From NCBI GenBank assembly GCA_033439255.1, contig CM065884.1, positions 1,178,001 through 1,242,000 on the forward strand: DNA of 64,000 nucleotides, read 5' to 3'. The notes under the pieces were generated by a model. The model made no database searches. It saw only the letters and a program-made list of their open reading frames with translations, and was not told where the DNA came from. The stretch is from Hericium rajendrae (taxonomy: Eukaryota; Basidiomycota; Agaricomycetes; Russulales; Hericiaceae). How positions within the stretch are numbered: position 1 is the stretch's first letter; every line of letters begins with the position of its first letter. This document shows positions 21,957-34,856 of the stretch, in pieces. The translations under genes and the position numbers were made by a program.

Positions 21957-24805
21957 CTACAGGACTCCAAGCGGATCATGTCCTACGCCTGGCGGTTTTT
22001 CGCGTGACCCTCGCCTTGTATGTCCTTGGGAAGGAAGTGAGGAAGACTGTGATGGCGGCGTCCTCGTCTGAGTCGTCGACGCGCGGGGTGGTGCAGCAAT
22101 CGACGGCGCAGTGAATGACGGGCCTTTACCGCTCGAGAACTCTGACTTCGTATAATTCCAGGGAGCGCGGGGAATAGTGCCACCCTGAGTTGCACCTGCA
22201 GGAGGCCCGGACAAAGAGGATGCGATGCCCTTGGGCGGATCAACGCGGGGCGAATTGAAGAATGATCCTCCTGAAGGTGATTGTGGAGGGGCAGATGGCG
22301 TCCGAGATGTGGCGGGCCTTGAGCGCGGCTCATTGAGTGAGGCCACAGGTAATGGAGCAGGTTGCACTGGAGGAGGAGGAGCAATGCGTCTGTTCGGCAC
22401 TTTAATCTGCCCAAAGGATTCTTCCTTCAACTGTTCGTCCGCCCGGGCCTTTTCCCTCCTCTTCTTGAACTCTTCGTCATCGAACAGCCGCTCCTCGTCG
22501 ACGCTGTTCACGCTCCCCATTAGCACATCACGCACGTATGACAGAGACTCCAGGGCATCTCGTTTGCGTGTCTGTATCCTCTTGATCTGGTCTGGAGATT
22601 CCTTCGCACTGTCCTCGTCTTGAAGCAGTGTATCGACAATCCAGCTAACCGACTGACCCATCTGCTTCTGCAAGTCGCGCATTTGTGCAACGTCGCGCTC
22701 CATCTCGAAGCGAGTGCGTGGCTCCCAAGGTGGTCTTTCCTCAGGTGGACGTTCGTCCAGAAGGGGTAGGCAGCATAGGACGTCGACGCCGAAGGTGTCC
22801 GGACCAAATTGCCAGTCAGATCGGGGATATTGCGCTGCATTCCATCGAGACGGTCAGAGTCAGAGAACGAAGAAGAAGAGCGGGCGTGCCTTGATTTCAG
22901 AGACGGCATTCATGAACGTCTTGTTGATTCCAAGCGCCTCACCGCGGTCGTAGAGCCCTTGGCAATCAGCTCCGGTAAACCCGGTTGTGAACTCTGCTGT
23001 CTGACATGTCCGTTCCTAATCGAACCTGCACTAGGCAGCTCGGTCGTCGACGCACTCTTCATACGGCGCTGTGCGTCACCAGGTTTATTCATCCGGCGTG
23101 CTTGTGTGTGCAGCGGCTCCGGTACCTCAATCGGTATGTTGAGTAGATTGCGATTCTCGACGACCATGGAGGCGCCTGCTGAGGTACTTGGTGACATTTG
23201 GAGGGTGATGGCTTGCCGCAACAGGAGTGTTGCATGATTGGGTGTTGCGGGCAGCTCGGAAGTTGCAGATGGAGGCGTTGGGTAGCGGAGGAGGTATGTC
23301 AACTGAGTGCTGTAATCTGAGGGTATCACTGCACAGGAAACGTCAGCAGGGAGGCCAATGAAGCAAACCGATACTGACATTGATTTCTGATGCGTACGAG
23401 CATGGCCACGCATATCCAATGTGCCAAGTCAAACGATGGGTCTGCAGCGAACAATCCATCCCAAAGCACCATCGCATCGTGCATGTTAAACTCGCGGGTG
23501 AAAAGTAAACGCAGCCATCGTCTAAAAGAAAACAAAACTTGTGAATACAACCCAGCCGGACAGCGTTAACTGCTCACTCACATTCCATATATCTGGGGCT
23601 CAATCCCCACCCTGTGTATGCGATCCCAGAGTATTGGATCAACGGACCTGAGCAACTCCTTTTGAATTCTGTTGCAAGAGCGCAGGATCGGTGCGACGTA
23701 TGTTTCAACATGAACCTGGCCGTTGGGAACGTTGAGGTGCACGTGTCCCGGGACTAGACTAGGTTTATCGGGCACCTCCTGCCATTCGTACCACGTCCCC
23801 ACCCCGCGCATGACGCTCTCGAACAGCGTCCACGCATCCGCCGCGACCCACTTTCGCGCACAAAATTCTGCCAGCTCGGGCTCAACGCCAGCAGACGCCG
23901 CCTTCTCTTCTGAAAGCGAATCCCAGTCAACGGCATAGTAAAGCGGCGCGAGGAGCTCGTGCATGCCCTGCCGATACCCGATATCTGGGTGCATCACGGA
24001 GTAGAGAAACAGGATGTTCATGAGCTGCGCTTGCACCGCCGGCGAGCGAAAGTACCCAATGTCCGGGAACCTGCACAACGCGTGAATCCAGCGCACGCGA
24101 TCACTGAGCCGGTGCAGACATACGTGCGCTCGACATCCTGCGCGATCGTCTTCCGCAGGTCCACCGCCGCGAACCACTCCTTCCATGGGTTCTAGAGCAT
24201 CAACATGGTGAGCTGCGGCGCATGCCCTGCTGTAGGGTTATACCTCATCGTGCAGGCTCAGCGGGTTGTTCTTGTCGAGGTTGTTTGGCACAGCACCGGA
24301 TCGCGTGCGCTGCGGTGGGAGATCGGTGCCAGGGGCAACGAAGCCCTCTTCATAGCTGCCGTCGGGGCGCGCATCTTCTCGAGGAGCAGCTGTGTGAAGC
24401 GCGAGCGGGCCAGGCGGCTGGATTCGGAATAGAGGCGGGGAGCAGGGGGCACTTCTGGCGGTGCGTGGAGCGGTTCTGGGCTGGTCAGGAATATCTAGTG
24501 CAGCACAACCACAGTTCACCAGACTGTTCCGCAGGAAGAGTGATTCTGCGTACCTTCCATGCGATGCTCCTCCCTGGCACACCCGCCGCTTTATCGTCCA
24601 GGGACTCGAACAACCGCCCGCCCAAAGCTGCATCCTTGATCTTTGAAAGACTGAGTCCGGAATGAAACAGATGGTTGTATGCACTCCTTCAGAAACATAC
24701 ACAGACGCCAAAAGCTGTTTAGTATCTCTAGAACGCGAACAAAATAGTTATGACCAACTTGATTTCCTCGACGTCGGGCCTTGTGCGCCCATGATCGGAC
24801 GCCAT
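21957..24805 (-). CDS. TBC-domain Rab GTPase-activating protein, TBC1D5-like
   Basis: GTPase-activating protein for a Rab, likely in endosome or retromer traffic as for TBC1D5. The TBC domain shows both catalytic fingers: the IAQDVERT arginine finger after NPWKEWFAAVDL, and the YRQGMHELLAPL glutamine finger. Further TBC blocks are DAWTLFESVMRGV, HVHLNVPNGQVHVETYVAPI, WLRLLFTREFNMHDAMVLWD and AHWICVAMLVRIRN. The C-terminal third is a coiled-coil-like DERPPEERPPWEPRTRFEMER region and a Pro/Ser-rich tail to the stop at 21957. The start ATG at 24803-24805 is an inference from MASDHGRTRPDVEE. Three one-base breaks, each in a homopolymer (24364-24367, 22956-22958, 22763-22766 on the plus strand), must be corrected to read it through. 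A GC-AG intron lies at 22835-22889. Confidence 0.85.
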
Positions 24806-25445
24806 GCTTTGCGGAAGTCACAGATGTAGATGCAAATGGAGCTCGCGAGGTATATGCTCGAAACTTGTATGGCAGTCAAGGGTATATTCAACGCAAACCG
24901 TTGGTAGACCACAAAGAGGAGATACAGCGTCCCTTCTGGCCGCTGAATGCAGAGGACGGCATGGCGCGGCCCCGACCTCCGAGATATTAAACCCACGTGA
25001 CCAGTTACCTATGGACTCTGGTTGGGCAGAGCCTCGAGGATGTTGGTTGGGCAGAGCCTCGAGGATGTTAGGTTCAGGGCACACATCGTGTGACACAGCT
25101 TTTTTAGGGAAACTTGCATAGTGAAAAAAGTACGAAATACATCGATGGTCCCTAAGCAGAGGTTTTGAAGACCCTAATAAACCCATACCATCGGCGCAAC
25201 ATCTGACATAAGTCGGGCACATGAACGACGTTCCTCCCAGCTGCTAATTGTTCGTCGACAAGCAGAATGATCTGCAGATACGAAGTAGGTGCTGACGTGG
25301 AGATATGTTGCCATAAACATGGAAATGTGAGTGATTCCTTGAGGCGTTGTGAATACGCGTATTAAAACATGCAAGAACGCGAAACACGGAAAGTTTACCG
25401 TGCTTCTTGGTGCAATGAGGATCATGTCCCGGCTCGAAAGACGCC
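24806..25445. other. intergenic, with a short tandem duplication
   Basis: It contains the TBC gene promoter and the 3' flank of the JmjC gene. A 25 bp unit is repeated twice at 25021-25070. I see no gene in it. Confidence 0.5.
25021..25070. repeat. 25 bp direct tandem repeat, two copies
   Basis: The unit begins GTTGGGCAGAGCCTCGAGGA; copies at 25021-25045 and 25046-25070 differ only in the last base. It is likely a recent slippage or duplication event in non-coding DNA. Confidence 0.9.
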
Positions 25446-26946
25446 TTAGAACCACATCGAGACAGAAAAGCTAGTACTTTCGCTTCGCATTGCATGCCAC
25501 CATCCTGGCGGAAAGAACAGGACGTCTCCTGGTTCGAGAACTGCGCTCATGGCCTCGGGGACGACGCGCTCCCAGAACAAGGGAAAATTTTCTCGATCCG
25601 CGTTCGAGTCGAAGACGTCAACACGAGAGGTGTTGCTCATGGATGATTCAAGAGTATTTGCTGCGGGGCTGTCTGCGCGAAAATCAAATACCGATGTCGA
25701 AGCTGGATATGGATACATGGAGGCAGTGGTGCTCGGAGGTGCTAGCCAGACAGTCTTCCGACCGGCGATTTGTGCTAGATATGAGATGACTGATGAGATC
25801 CGGTCATGGTCAAGAACATAATCAGCGTACCGTAAAAATTGAAGTACGGATCCTGCAAAAACCAACCATCTGAGCGAAGAACATTCGTCAGGTTATGATG
25901 TTACGACATACGGTGTGCGCCGGTGAGTTCGTCCCCTTCGGGCCCAGCCAAACGTTGATGACGAGCTGCTCTTCGTTACTCGGAGGCTTGTAACTGGGGA
26001 AATCCGGCGGCGCAGAAGGACAAGAATAGACGTAATCAGGAATGATGATATCTGACTTTAGTGAAGGGATCTGGGTGAAGAGATTGTGTTGAGCTAGATA
26101 TAACACGCGGTCGGAGTTCGACGCTAGTGAATCTAGGAAGTCATCCCAGTCCATCAGCTGCTGCGACCAATCGTCCGTCCGATAATCTCCTCCAATCTCA
26201 ATCGGCACTACCCGTCCACGACCTGCTGCTGAGCGCAGATAGTCGAAAGATGACCAAGGGTGCTCGTTCATCGCAGGCCAACCTAGGGCATAACCAGACA
26301 AGATGAATGGACCTCGCACCAGTTCGCGCTGGAACAGGGCCAACAAAGGCGGTTCTCTCAGTCGAGGGATGTTATGGGAACACGAACCGACTATGGCGGT
26401 CTTCATCACAGACATGGGGATGTCACTGCGAGCAGACGATATATCAAAATGCCTCGGCGGCAGATATTGAGCCTGGATCTGTCGTATCAATGCGAGAATA
26501 AGGTCCTGCCTGCCTTCGCCTGGAGCTCCTGCGATAACGAGAGCGCGATCAAGCCGAGCTATTGATCTGCGCGCAAGAAGCTCGTCCTCAGAATCACGAG
26601 ATAGCAGGTCAACCAAGGAACGCAGTATGGACGCGTCAGTGTAGAGACGCCTCCAATGAAAATTAGACGCCTGGTGAGCGGCCATCTCCTTATGGCTAGA
26701 GGCTATAAACGCTTCGAGAGCAAGACAAGCTTTGGTCCTTGTAGAAGAGTCGAGAACCTCTTTTGCGGCGGACTGCAAACCCGTCACTGCATCTGTTCCA
26801 CAAAGAGACAAGTCTGGAGATAGACGAACATAAGGTTGATTGTGTACGTTGCTCAAAGGAAGGGCTGACTCACCCGTGACGAGTGGCTGCGATGGATCGT
26901 GAAGCTGGTTGACAAGATTGCTGAGCAGAGCAGAAGCCCACGCCAT
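25446..26946 (-). CDS. JmjC-domain oxygenase, JMJD5/KDM8-like
   Basis: 2-oxoglutarate/Fe(II) oxygenase of the cupin JmjC fold. The N-terminal half is helical, as in JMJD5. The JmjC domain shows GPFILSGYALGWPAM, a Trp-Ser block with VPIEIGGDYRTDDW, LYLAQHNLF, LVINVWLGPKGTNSP and the metal motif HTDPYFNFYAQ (His-x-Asp), followed by AGRKTVWLAPP and the distal metal ligand His in FPPGWWHAM. The last exon begins after a short intron placed between HT and DP. The stop is at 25446. I chose the ATG at 26944-26946 (AWASALLSNLVNQLHD); the frame stays open to 27201, so a longer N-terminus is possible. About 485 residues. Whether it acts on histones, ribosomal proteins or tRNA cannot be told from sequence. 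Confidence 0.88.
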
Positions 26947-27233
26947 GACTGACGGTGAAGGCGAGGATTGACAGGAACGTCGAGGAATTGATGAACGCCC
27001 GTGTGGAGGAAGAGGAAGCCAAAGTAGCCGCGCCACAGGGAAGCCGGCTATCGCGTGTGAGGTAATAGATCTGTCACGCGACGCAATTTTGTGTGTCACA
27101 CCGATGGTCAGCTCAAATGATAAAAGGTCGGCGGAGAGTTCACGGGGCGTGAGAAAACCCCGAGCGATCATTCTTTTGCGAGACTGCTGCACCGGCAACA
27201 CGGCCCGTCCAGCACCGCCCTTCCCTTTACGTT
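26947..27233. promoter_or_regulatory. bidirectional promoter, JmjC gene/MOT1
   Basis: 287 bp separate the two divergent start codons. Both genes act, or may act, on chromatin. No known factor site stands out. Confidence 0.4.
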
Positions 27234-30200
27234 ATGTCTTCTAGGTAAGTCCTCTCGCGTCCCGTCCGCAGCGCGTATTCTCATCTTTCCCCAGGTTGGA
27301 CCGGCTCCTCCTTCTACTTGATACAGGATCTTCAACCTCAGTGAGGACTACTGCCGCGAAGCAGCTCGCACAATTAGCTGTCAAGAGTGTCATCAGCGAT
27401 GTCGCCATCGAGGAGGACGTCAAGTCTCATCGCCAGCTTCTGCCCGTGGCCGATCCCTCGGGTTGGTCAGAACTTATGGCCGTCATAGCCAGGGTATGTT
27501 TTCGCCATGAGCTGTACGACGTCTTACTAAAGTGCATCAGGTTCTACCATATCTACACTCCAGAAATTCTGATACGCGAAACGCGGCTTCGGCTGCATTA
27601 TCACACATATTCACTCTCGTTCCCTTATGGCATCCATTCAAGGCTGGAGACGTTGATACCGAAATGGAGGATCATAGCTCTCTACCACCACCAGAATTTC
27701 CCACATTTTCCGTGCAAGAATTGATGCAAAAAGGAACACTCCTCCTCGCGTCCTCCGGAAGGAATTCGCGAAGCCAGCAGGCATCTTGTCTAGTTCTGCT
27801 GAAGTCAAGAAAGCGCGCAAGGAAGCCATGGGGCGTCTTGGTCTGGACTTTCTTGACAGCGTTGGCGCTGCAGATGACATTGACCTGGAGAAAGAGCTCG
27901 CTGCTGATGCCGAAACAGAGGCGGAAGGGCAAGCTTCCAATCCCATGTCCCCGACAGGAGAAGCTTCTCCGGCGACTAGCGTGCCTCCTGCTGACTCAAC
28001 CGTCAAGGCAAAGCGAGAGTCATCGCCACCCACACGATCAACGTCGACAACGCCTGCTGCACCTTCGCCGTCCGCCTCGGGCCCTGCCGGGGAAGAGGAC
28101 TTGTCCAATCTTTCTGCGCGCGAAAGGAATCGACTCAAGCGAAAGAAGAAACTAGGAAATGCTGCTTTTGTAGCACCTCCACCTCAAAGCGCGGGCTCCA
28201 AATTTCGTGCGGCACCTACCGGCACATCACACAAGTATGTCTGTTTGCTCTGCTACGATCGTACTGTCCATTTATATCAGCTACAGAGCCCGTCTCATCG
28301 CGACTGATGATAAGTCAGCGCCTCCATCACGGGTTCATAGCCCCACTTTCGCGACGAGCCCATCGACGGATAAGGTCGTTGTAGACCCATCCAAGGGCGG
28401 CGCTGTTTCTCCGAAGGCAGGTGTCCAACAATCCAAGGCGCTAGAGGTGCAGCCAGGGGTCTGGGCATGGGACGGCCTAGTCAAGGTCCTCGAGGTGGAC
28501 CTCTTCAGTGCGGCTTGGGAAGTCCGGCATGGTGCTGCTATGGCGCTGAGAGAACTTCTCAAAGCTCAAGGCAAATACGGCGGGACCAAAGGTGATTCTA
28601 AGTGCCCTTGCATACTTGGCATGATACTGATGACATGCTTCAATCCAGTGGGTGCTAGCCGGGACGAGAACTACATTGGGCATGAGCGGTGGTGTAACGA
28701 CTTAGCTGCCAAGCTCCTCTGCGTATTTGTTCTCGATCGCTTCGGCGACTTCGTTTCGGACCAGGTATTTACTTTCGTAGTGGTTTAAAACATCTCTAAT
28801 GGTTGTGTATCAAGGTTGTAGCGCCAGTGCGGGAAACCGTCTCGCAGACTCTGGCCTCCCTTTTGCTTCACATGCCGCGACGTTCTGTGTTGCATGTGCA
28901 CTCCGTACTTCTGCAAATGATACGACAAGATTTCCCGATCACCGTCAAGCCGACAACTGGCAAACTTGCAAAGTATCAAGACAAGACCCATGTCTGGGAA
29001 GTACGGCACGCTGGTCTGCTTGGTATGAAATACGAAGTCGCAGTGCGCAACGATGTCATCGAGGAAGAAATTACGAAGATGGAGGAGGATCACGTGAAAC
29101 CCGAGCCGGGGAAAGTCATCTATCCTAGCGGCAAAGAAGTTTTGCAAGACGTCGTCGACGCAGCTGTGTTAGGCTTGGGGGATCGCGATGACGATGTCCG
29201 CTCTGTCGCCGCTTCGTGTCTGATCCCTGTTGCAACACATCTTGTCCGACAACTCCCATCAAGTCTTGATCTCGTGCTGTCCGTCTTGTGGAATTGCTTG
29301 AGCAACATGAAGGACGACTTGAGCTCTAGTGTTGGCGCGGTGATGGATCTTCTGGGTGAGTTGTCTTGTATAACGTCGGTGTTGAACTTTTTCTAAAAAT
29401 GTTGATGCAGGGAAGCTCGTTACCTACAAAGAAGTCATTGATATCCTAGGAGATGAAACAAGATCGTACGTCTTTCATTGAATACTACATTGTTTTGATC
29501 ATTTACCTGTCAAATCCAGACAATCTCTCACAGATCTGGCTCCCACTTTATTCCCATTCTTTCGCCACACCATACCCACTGTCCGCCTTGCTGTTGTCCA
29601 GACTCTCCATTCCTTTATGAACGTCCCAACGCTATCGAAAGATTGGATAGCTGTTCCTTTACTCCGCCTTCTTTTCCAGAATCTCGTCGTCGAGGAACGG
29701 AACGATATCCGCCAGGCTACCATCGCTATTTGGATGACTGCCATGTCTGTCATTCCTTCGGTCCACGATCACATGGATGGCATCGTTTCACCTCAACAGC
29801 TCCTGGAATGGTTCGTGATAATGATGACGCCGATGGGGTCCCCGCTTGATGCCACACAGTTCTATGATCCTTTAGAGGGTGTCTATAAGGCAACGGAACG
29901 GCACAACGTTGATAAGAATATGCTCTTGCAGGATATGACTCTCATTTCATCCGATGTCGTATGGAGAGCTCGCATCGCTGCCAGCAGCGCTATTGCTCAA
30001 CTTATCGCACAATGGGGTCCTCCAGTACGTGGCTGTTTCGTTTTACTATCAGAATTCAGTTGACCCTCCTTCCTTCAGGGAGAGCATGTGGACGAAGTCT
30101 TCACTCCGATCCTTTTACATTATATCGATTCGAGTAGCATGCTGCAGAAGGTTCTCACTGCGATCATCACCGAGGAATGGGCCAAACTCTATGCCGCTCA

Positions 30201-33200
30201 CGCTCCTCCCTCGTCCCCGCTTCTCATCGAACTTTCTTCTCTCGCAGCTGAACTCTGCCACAGAACTTTGTCGTGGTTGCAGAGCGATCCTCCGATAGCA
30301 TACCACGAGATGGCATTCACCCTGGTCCACATACACAACGAATGCAACAATTTACTGCAAGCGTTCGCTTACGAGTGCAAGGTTCCGTGGGACCGCATTC
30401 CTACACTAGCTACGGATATTGATCCCACGGGCTTGAAGGAAGGAGGTTTCTCACTGGCCACGGCCGAGTCGGCTATCGGTGAGGAGTACACGAAGCTGAA
30501 GGACAGCTTGGGCAGGACAAAGAAGAAAGAGTTAATCGTTATTGGTGAGAAGCGGAAAGCTGTCGTCGCGAGCATCGACCGGTACAAGGAGGTGAAATCA
30601 CAGCATGATATCCGCGTGTCGGCGGCGTTTGCAGCTGCTTTTGTTGCCCTCAAGAGCACGCCCGACAAGGTCAGCCCGATCGTGAAGGGTGTCATGAACG
30701 GTATCAAGGTCAGTCTGTTCGATATTCTTGTTTGTAAACCAGTGCTCAATCTTCACCTGCCGCTGTTCAGAATGAGCAGAACATGGATCTGCAGACGCGA
30801 TCGGCGGAGGCAGTGGCCTCTTTCATCGAGTTCTGCGCTGATCATGGCTTGGCGCAGCCCCCAGACAAGATCGTCAAAAACCTTTGTACATTCCTGTGCC
30901 AAGATGTCGAGAAGACGCCTACCTTCGCTTTCACGCGGAAGCACCAGGCTGCAATTCTGTCGTTCCAGAGTTTACACAAAGGCTTGGAAACTACGAAGGA
31001 CGATGGAAAAGGGACGCTAGAGAAGGCACGACTTTCACGTCGCGGTGCCGGCCTTGCTTTCGTTCAGCTGTCGAAGCATTTTGGACCCAAGCTCCTTGAC
31101 ACCATTCCGAAGATGTGGCAGTCGATGGCTGGAGGTCTTCTCAGTGCCTGTGTCACTGGTAGGTCTCTTCTCTCGAAGCGTTTAGATTCACCACCTGATT
31201 TAGAAATGTTTCAACAGATTCACCAGAGGAAGTCGATGCTCTCATCGAGAAGCAGTACGGCCAGGACGTAATCGATTCGCTTAGCGTGCTCGACGCCGTC
31301 GTCCCCACATTACACCAAGATCTCTGGCCGAAGCTCCGTGAGCTGTTCCCAATGATGGCCTTGACTTTGCGCAGCCGCTTCGCCGTCATTCGTCAAGCTG
31401 TGGCAAGATGCTTCGCGACCATCTGTGACGTGATGACTATTGATGCCATGCGCTATGTAATCGAGACTATTATACCGTACCTTGGTGACACGGTGAATCT
31501 GTCGAACAGGCAAGGCGCCACGGAGCTCATATTCAGTGCGTACACATCTGTTCTCCAGGAGAGCTAATTCTCATCGAGCATATTAGATATCCTCCAGACG
31601 ATGGATTACAAGGCGCTGCCGTTCGTGATATTCCTGGTGGTTCCCATCCTTGGTCGTATGAGCGATTTGGATGATGATATCCGTGCGACCGCGACGAACA
31701 CGTTCGCGTCATTGGTCAAGATGGTGCCTCTGGAGGTAAGTTGGCTGCCACCACAACGCATGTGTTTCCCGTACTCATCTATTCATCAGGCTGGTCTGCC
31801 TGATCCCGAGGGCTTCCCGAAGGAGCTACTGAAGCGACGTGATGAGGAACGTCAGTTCTTGGCACAGCTGTTGGATGGCAATAAGGTGGAGCAGTACAAC
31901 ATCCCCGTGAAGATCAATGCGGAGCTGCGCAAGTACCAACAAGATGGCGTCAATTGGCTCGCATTCCTCGCGAAATATCAGCTGCACGGAATACTATGTG
32001 ATGGTGCGTTATTTATTTAGTTCCAGAAGTATCTTCTCAACTTTGTTTTAGACATGGGTCTCGGTAAGACCTTGCAGTCAATATGTATCCTTGCTAGCAA
32101 GCACTACGAGCGCAAGAAACGCTATGATGAGACGAAGTCGCCGGACTCAGTTCATATGCCGTCGCTTATAGTCTGCCCTCCAACTTTGACAGGCCATTGG
32201 TACTACGAGATTCTCAAATACTCGGAGAATCTAAAGCCGGTCATGTATGTTGGAAGCACGCGAGACCGGACGAGACTCTTCTCCAAGCTGAAGAAGTTTG
32301 ATGTTGTCATCACCTCGTATGAGGTCGTCCGAAACGATATTGCGAACTTGCAGGACCTAAACTGGCAATACTGCATTCTCGATGAAGGCCATGTCATCAA
32401 GAACGCGAAGACGAAGCTCACCAAGGCTGTCAAGCTCATTCGGGCAAACCATCGCCTTATCCTTTCAGGGACGCCTATTCAGAACAATGTGCTGGAGTTG
32501 TGGAGCTTGTTTGACTTCCTGATGCCTGGCTTTTTAGGCTCGGAATCGTCATTCAATGAACGTTTCAGCAAGCCGATTCTGTCTAGTCGGGACGGCAAAT
32601 CGAAGAACACCGAAGCAGGTAGGCATCATCTTGTCTTGCCTGATGACCTATCTTTCTCACCTTTCACACAGCGGCACTGGCTCTGGAGGCACTACACAAG
32701 CAAGTTCTGCCCTTCCTATTACGACGTTTGAAGGAGGATGTTCTTCAGGATCTGCCGCCTAAGATCATACAGGATTACTTCTGCGAACTCTCCGACGTCC
32801 AGAAGCAATTGTACGACGATTTCTCGAAATCACAAGCTCGGACCAGTGCGGTGGATGCAGTGACGACATCAGACTCCAAGTCTGGCGGACAACAGCATGT
32901 CTTCCAATCCCTGCAGTATCTGCGGAAGCTATGCAATCATCCTGCTCTCGTTCTAAAGAACGATAGCGAGGCGATCAAAGCAGCCTTCGAGCACGCTGGT
33001 TTGAAGCCGGAGAACACGAGTCTTAGTGACATCAATCATGCGCCTAAACTGCTTGCCCTCAGGCATGTTCTTTCTATGTCAAAATTCACGAAGTCATACT
33101 CACGGCTTCTTCCAGACAAATTCTTGTTGACTGTGGCATAGGTACCGCACCAACAGGGGTGACTGCGAGCGACATGGGGAAGAGCGAGTTGGCCGATGCC

Positions 33201-33908
33201 GAACCTTCGTCAACCGGTGCATTCTCGCAGCATCGCGTGCTCGTCTTCTGTCAGATGAAACAGATGCTGGACATCATCGAAACCGATCTGTTCAAGAAAT
33301 ACATGCCGTCCGTCACTTACATGCGACTTGACGGCAGCACAGATGCTACGAAGCGCCATGCTGTCGTCCAGACCTTCAACTCGGATCCCAGCATTGACGT
33401 TCTCCTACTCACAACACATGTCGGTGGTCTCGGCCTGACGCTGACGGGTGCTGACACGGTGATCTTCGTTGAGCACGACTGGAATCCCATGAAGGATCTC
33501 CAGGCCATGGATCGTGCTCATCGTATCGGTCAGAAGAAGGTTGTCAACGTCTATCGCCTCATCACCAAAGGCACTCTGGAGGAGAAGATTATGGGGTGAG
33601 TTTTTATTTATCACCTGTGGTCTTCTTTCTGGTGCTGATAGTCGTCCAGTTTGCAACGCTTCAAGCTCAACATCGCCGGCTCTATTGTTACGCAACAGAA
33701 CGTCGGCCTGTCATCGATGGACACAGACCTCGTGTTGGATCTTTTCCGACACACCACTGCAGAGGAAGATGCTGCGAAAGCAAAGAAAGAGAAAGTCCCA
33801 TTACCTCCCGGACAAAAGGATATTCTGAGCGGGTTGGAGGAGCTGCCTACAGAAGAGGAGTACCAGAACCTAGATCTTCCGAGTTACATGAGTTCCATCG
33901 GTCGCTGA
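27234..33908 (+). CDS. MOT1: TATA-binding-protein-associated factor MOT1/BTAF1, Swi2/Snf2 ATPase
   Basis: ATPase that removes TBP from DNA. Exon 1 is only 11 nt (ATG at 27234; MSS-R split by an intron), then RLDRLLLLLDTGSSTSVRTT opens the HEAT-repeat array. The middle region contains WEVRHGAAMALRELL and WEVRHAGLLGMKYEVAVR repeats and the Mot1 central domain. The ATPase shows LRKYQQDGVNWLAFL, MGLGKTLQSI (motif I), ILDEGHVIKN (the DEGH box typical of Mot1), LILSGTPIQNNVLELW, then KEDVLQDLPPKIIQDYFCEL, LVFCQMKQMLDII, MRLDGSTDATKRH, LLTTHVGGLGLTLTGADTVI and QAMDRAHRIGQKK. It ends at 33906-33908. About fifteen exons. One G is missing near 27757 to join LLASSG to KEFAKPAG. The start codon is divergent from the JmjC gene. 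Confidence 0.96.
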
Positions 33909-34097
33909 TATACTTACGTGCTTTTTTCTTTATGTTTATTCATTGCATTTCTCCCTTATTTTACATTGGTTGGACCGCATTCTCAGTGTATACTTATCTA
34001 GCATGTCCGTAATGCGCACACATTACCTAGCTTACACGAAGCCCGTATGTACTTTGTCTGTGAAATTAAGCATAATCCACCTTTCCTTCCGGATCCA

Positions 34098-34856
34098 TCA
34101 AAACAGATAATAAGGCGCTCCCGCCCTCCGATTCCGACGAGTAGGTAGGTGATGGCGCAAGAAGCGAGGGACTGTGAATGCCGCGATGATTATGATGAGT
34201 CCTGACACAAGACCTGCGATGGTGCCGGCCAATGCACGTGGAGTCAGGCGTACACCCGAGCTGCGCACGGATGGGGATGTGATTGCTGGCTCGTCACTGC
34301 CTGTGGACGAAGGGGAGATCGATGACGATGACGATGCGATCAGGCAAGATTGGTTCTGGCCCGATGTGACGACGAACGGAGGGGACTGCGTGTAGATGCC
34401 AATCGTGTGCATAGTATCAAATGCGACTGCACTGTACATCCCCTCGCCTACGTCAACTGGGTTCCAGTCGAGCTGACTGGCGGTCGAGGGAACGTCCGTG
34501 GTCAGCGTACGAAAAGTCGCCATGATTCTGGAGTAACCTGGCACGATTGCAGCTTGCATGGCGAAGCTATCGGTGATCTGTATCGTCAAGGGTACAGAAC
34601 TGGGACCCTCATATGACCAGGTGAAGGACATGCTCCCGCATGCAGTGGTATTGACAGGAGGCAGAAACTGCAGCCGGGCATATGAGGAAGGGGATGGTGA
34701 AGGTGATATATACGTGCTGGATGCATACTCCTGGGTAGGGCTTGGCGATGAGGAATGCAAGTCATCACCATCCGTATCGGACGGTCCTCCTCCATCCTTC
34801 GCACCGACCAGAATGAAAAATAGGCGAGAAATGAATAGAATAGCGAGGAGGATCAT
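34098..34856 (-). CDS. Secreted/type I membrane protein, unknown function
   Basis: A single exon of 252 residues. Residues 1-18 (ILLAILFISRLFFILVGA) form a signal peptide or anchor. A Ser/Thr/Pro-rich stretch with SPSPSPSS follows, then a globular extracellular region with N-glycosylation sequons (NTT, NQS) and two or three Cys. A second Ser-rich stalk precedes a transmembrane helix (GTIAGLVSGLIIIIAAF), then a short basic tail RRNRR. This Ser-rich stalk plus single helix layout is common in basidiomycete surface proteins of unknown function. No enzyme motif is present. The stop is at 34098. Confidence 0.75.
   Translation of the reverse strand: MILLAILFISRLFFILVGAKDGGGPSDTDGDDLHSSSPSPTQEYASSTYISPSPSPSSYARLQFLPPVNTTACGSMSFTWSYEGPSSVPLTIQITDSFAMQAAIVPGYSRIMATFRTLTTDVPSTASQLDWNPVDVGEGMYSAVAFDTMHTIGIYTQSPPFVVTSGQNQSCLIASSSSSISPSSTGSDEPAITSPSVRSSGVRLTPRALAGTIAGLVSGLIIIIAAFTVPRFLRHHLPTRRNRRAGAPYYLF

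Noticed and set aside
23005-23035. GGTTCGATT-like tRNA B-box on the minus strand
   Set aside because: It lies inside the conserved coding exon of the TBC gene and has no matching A-box.
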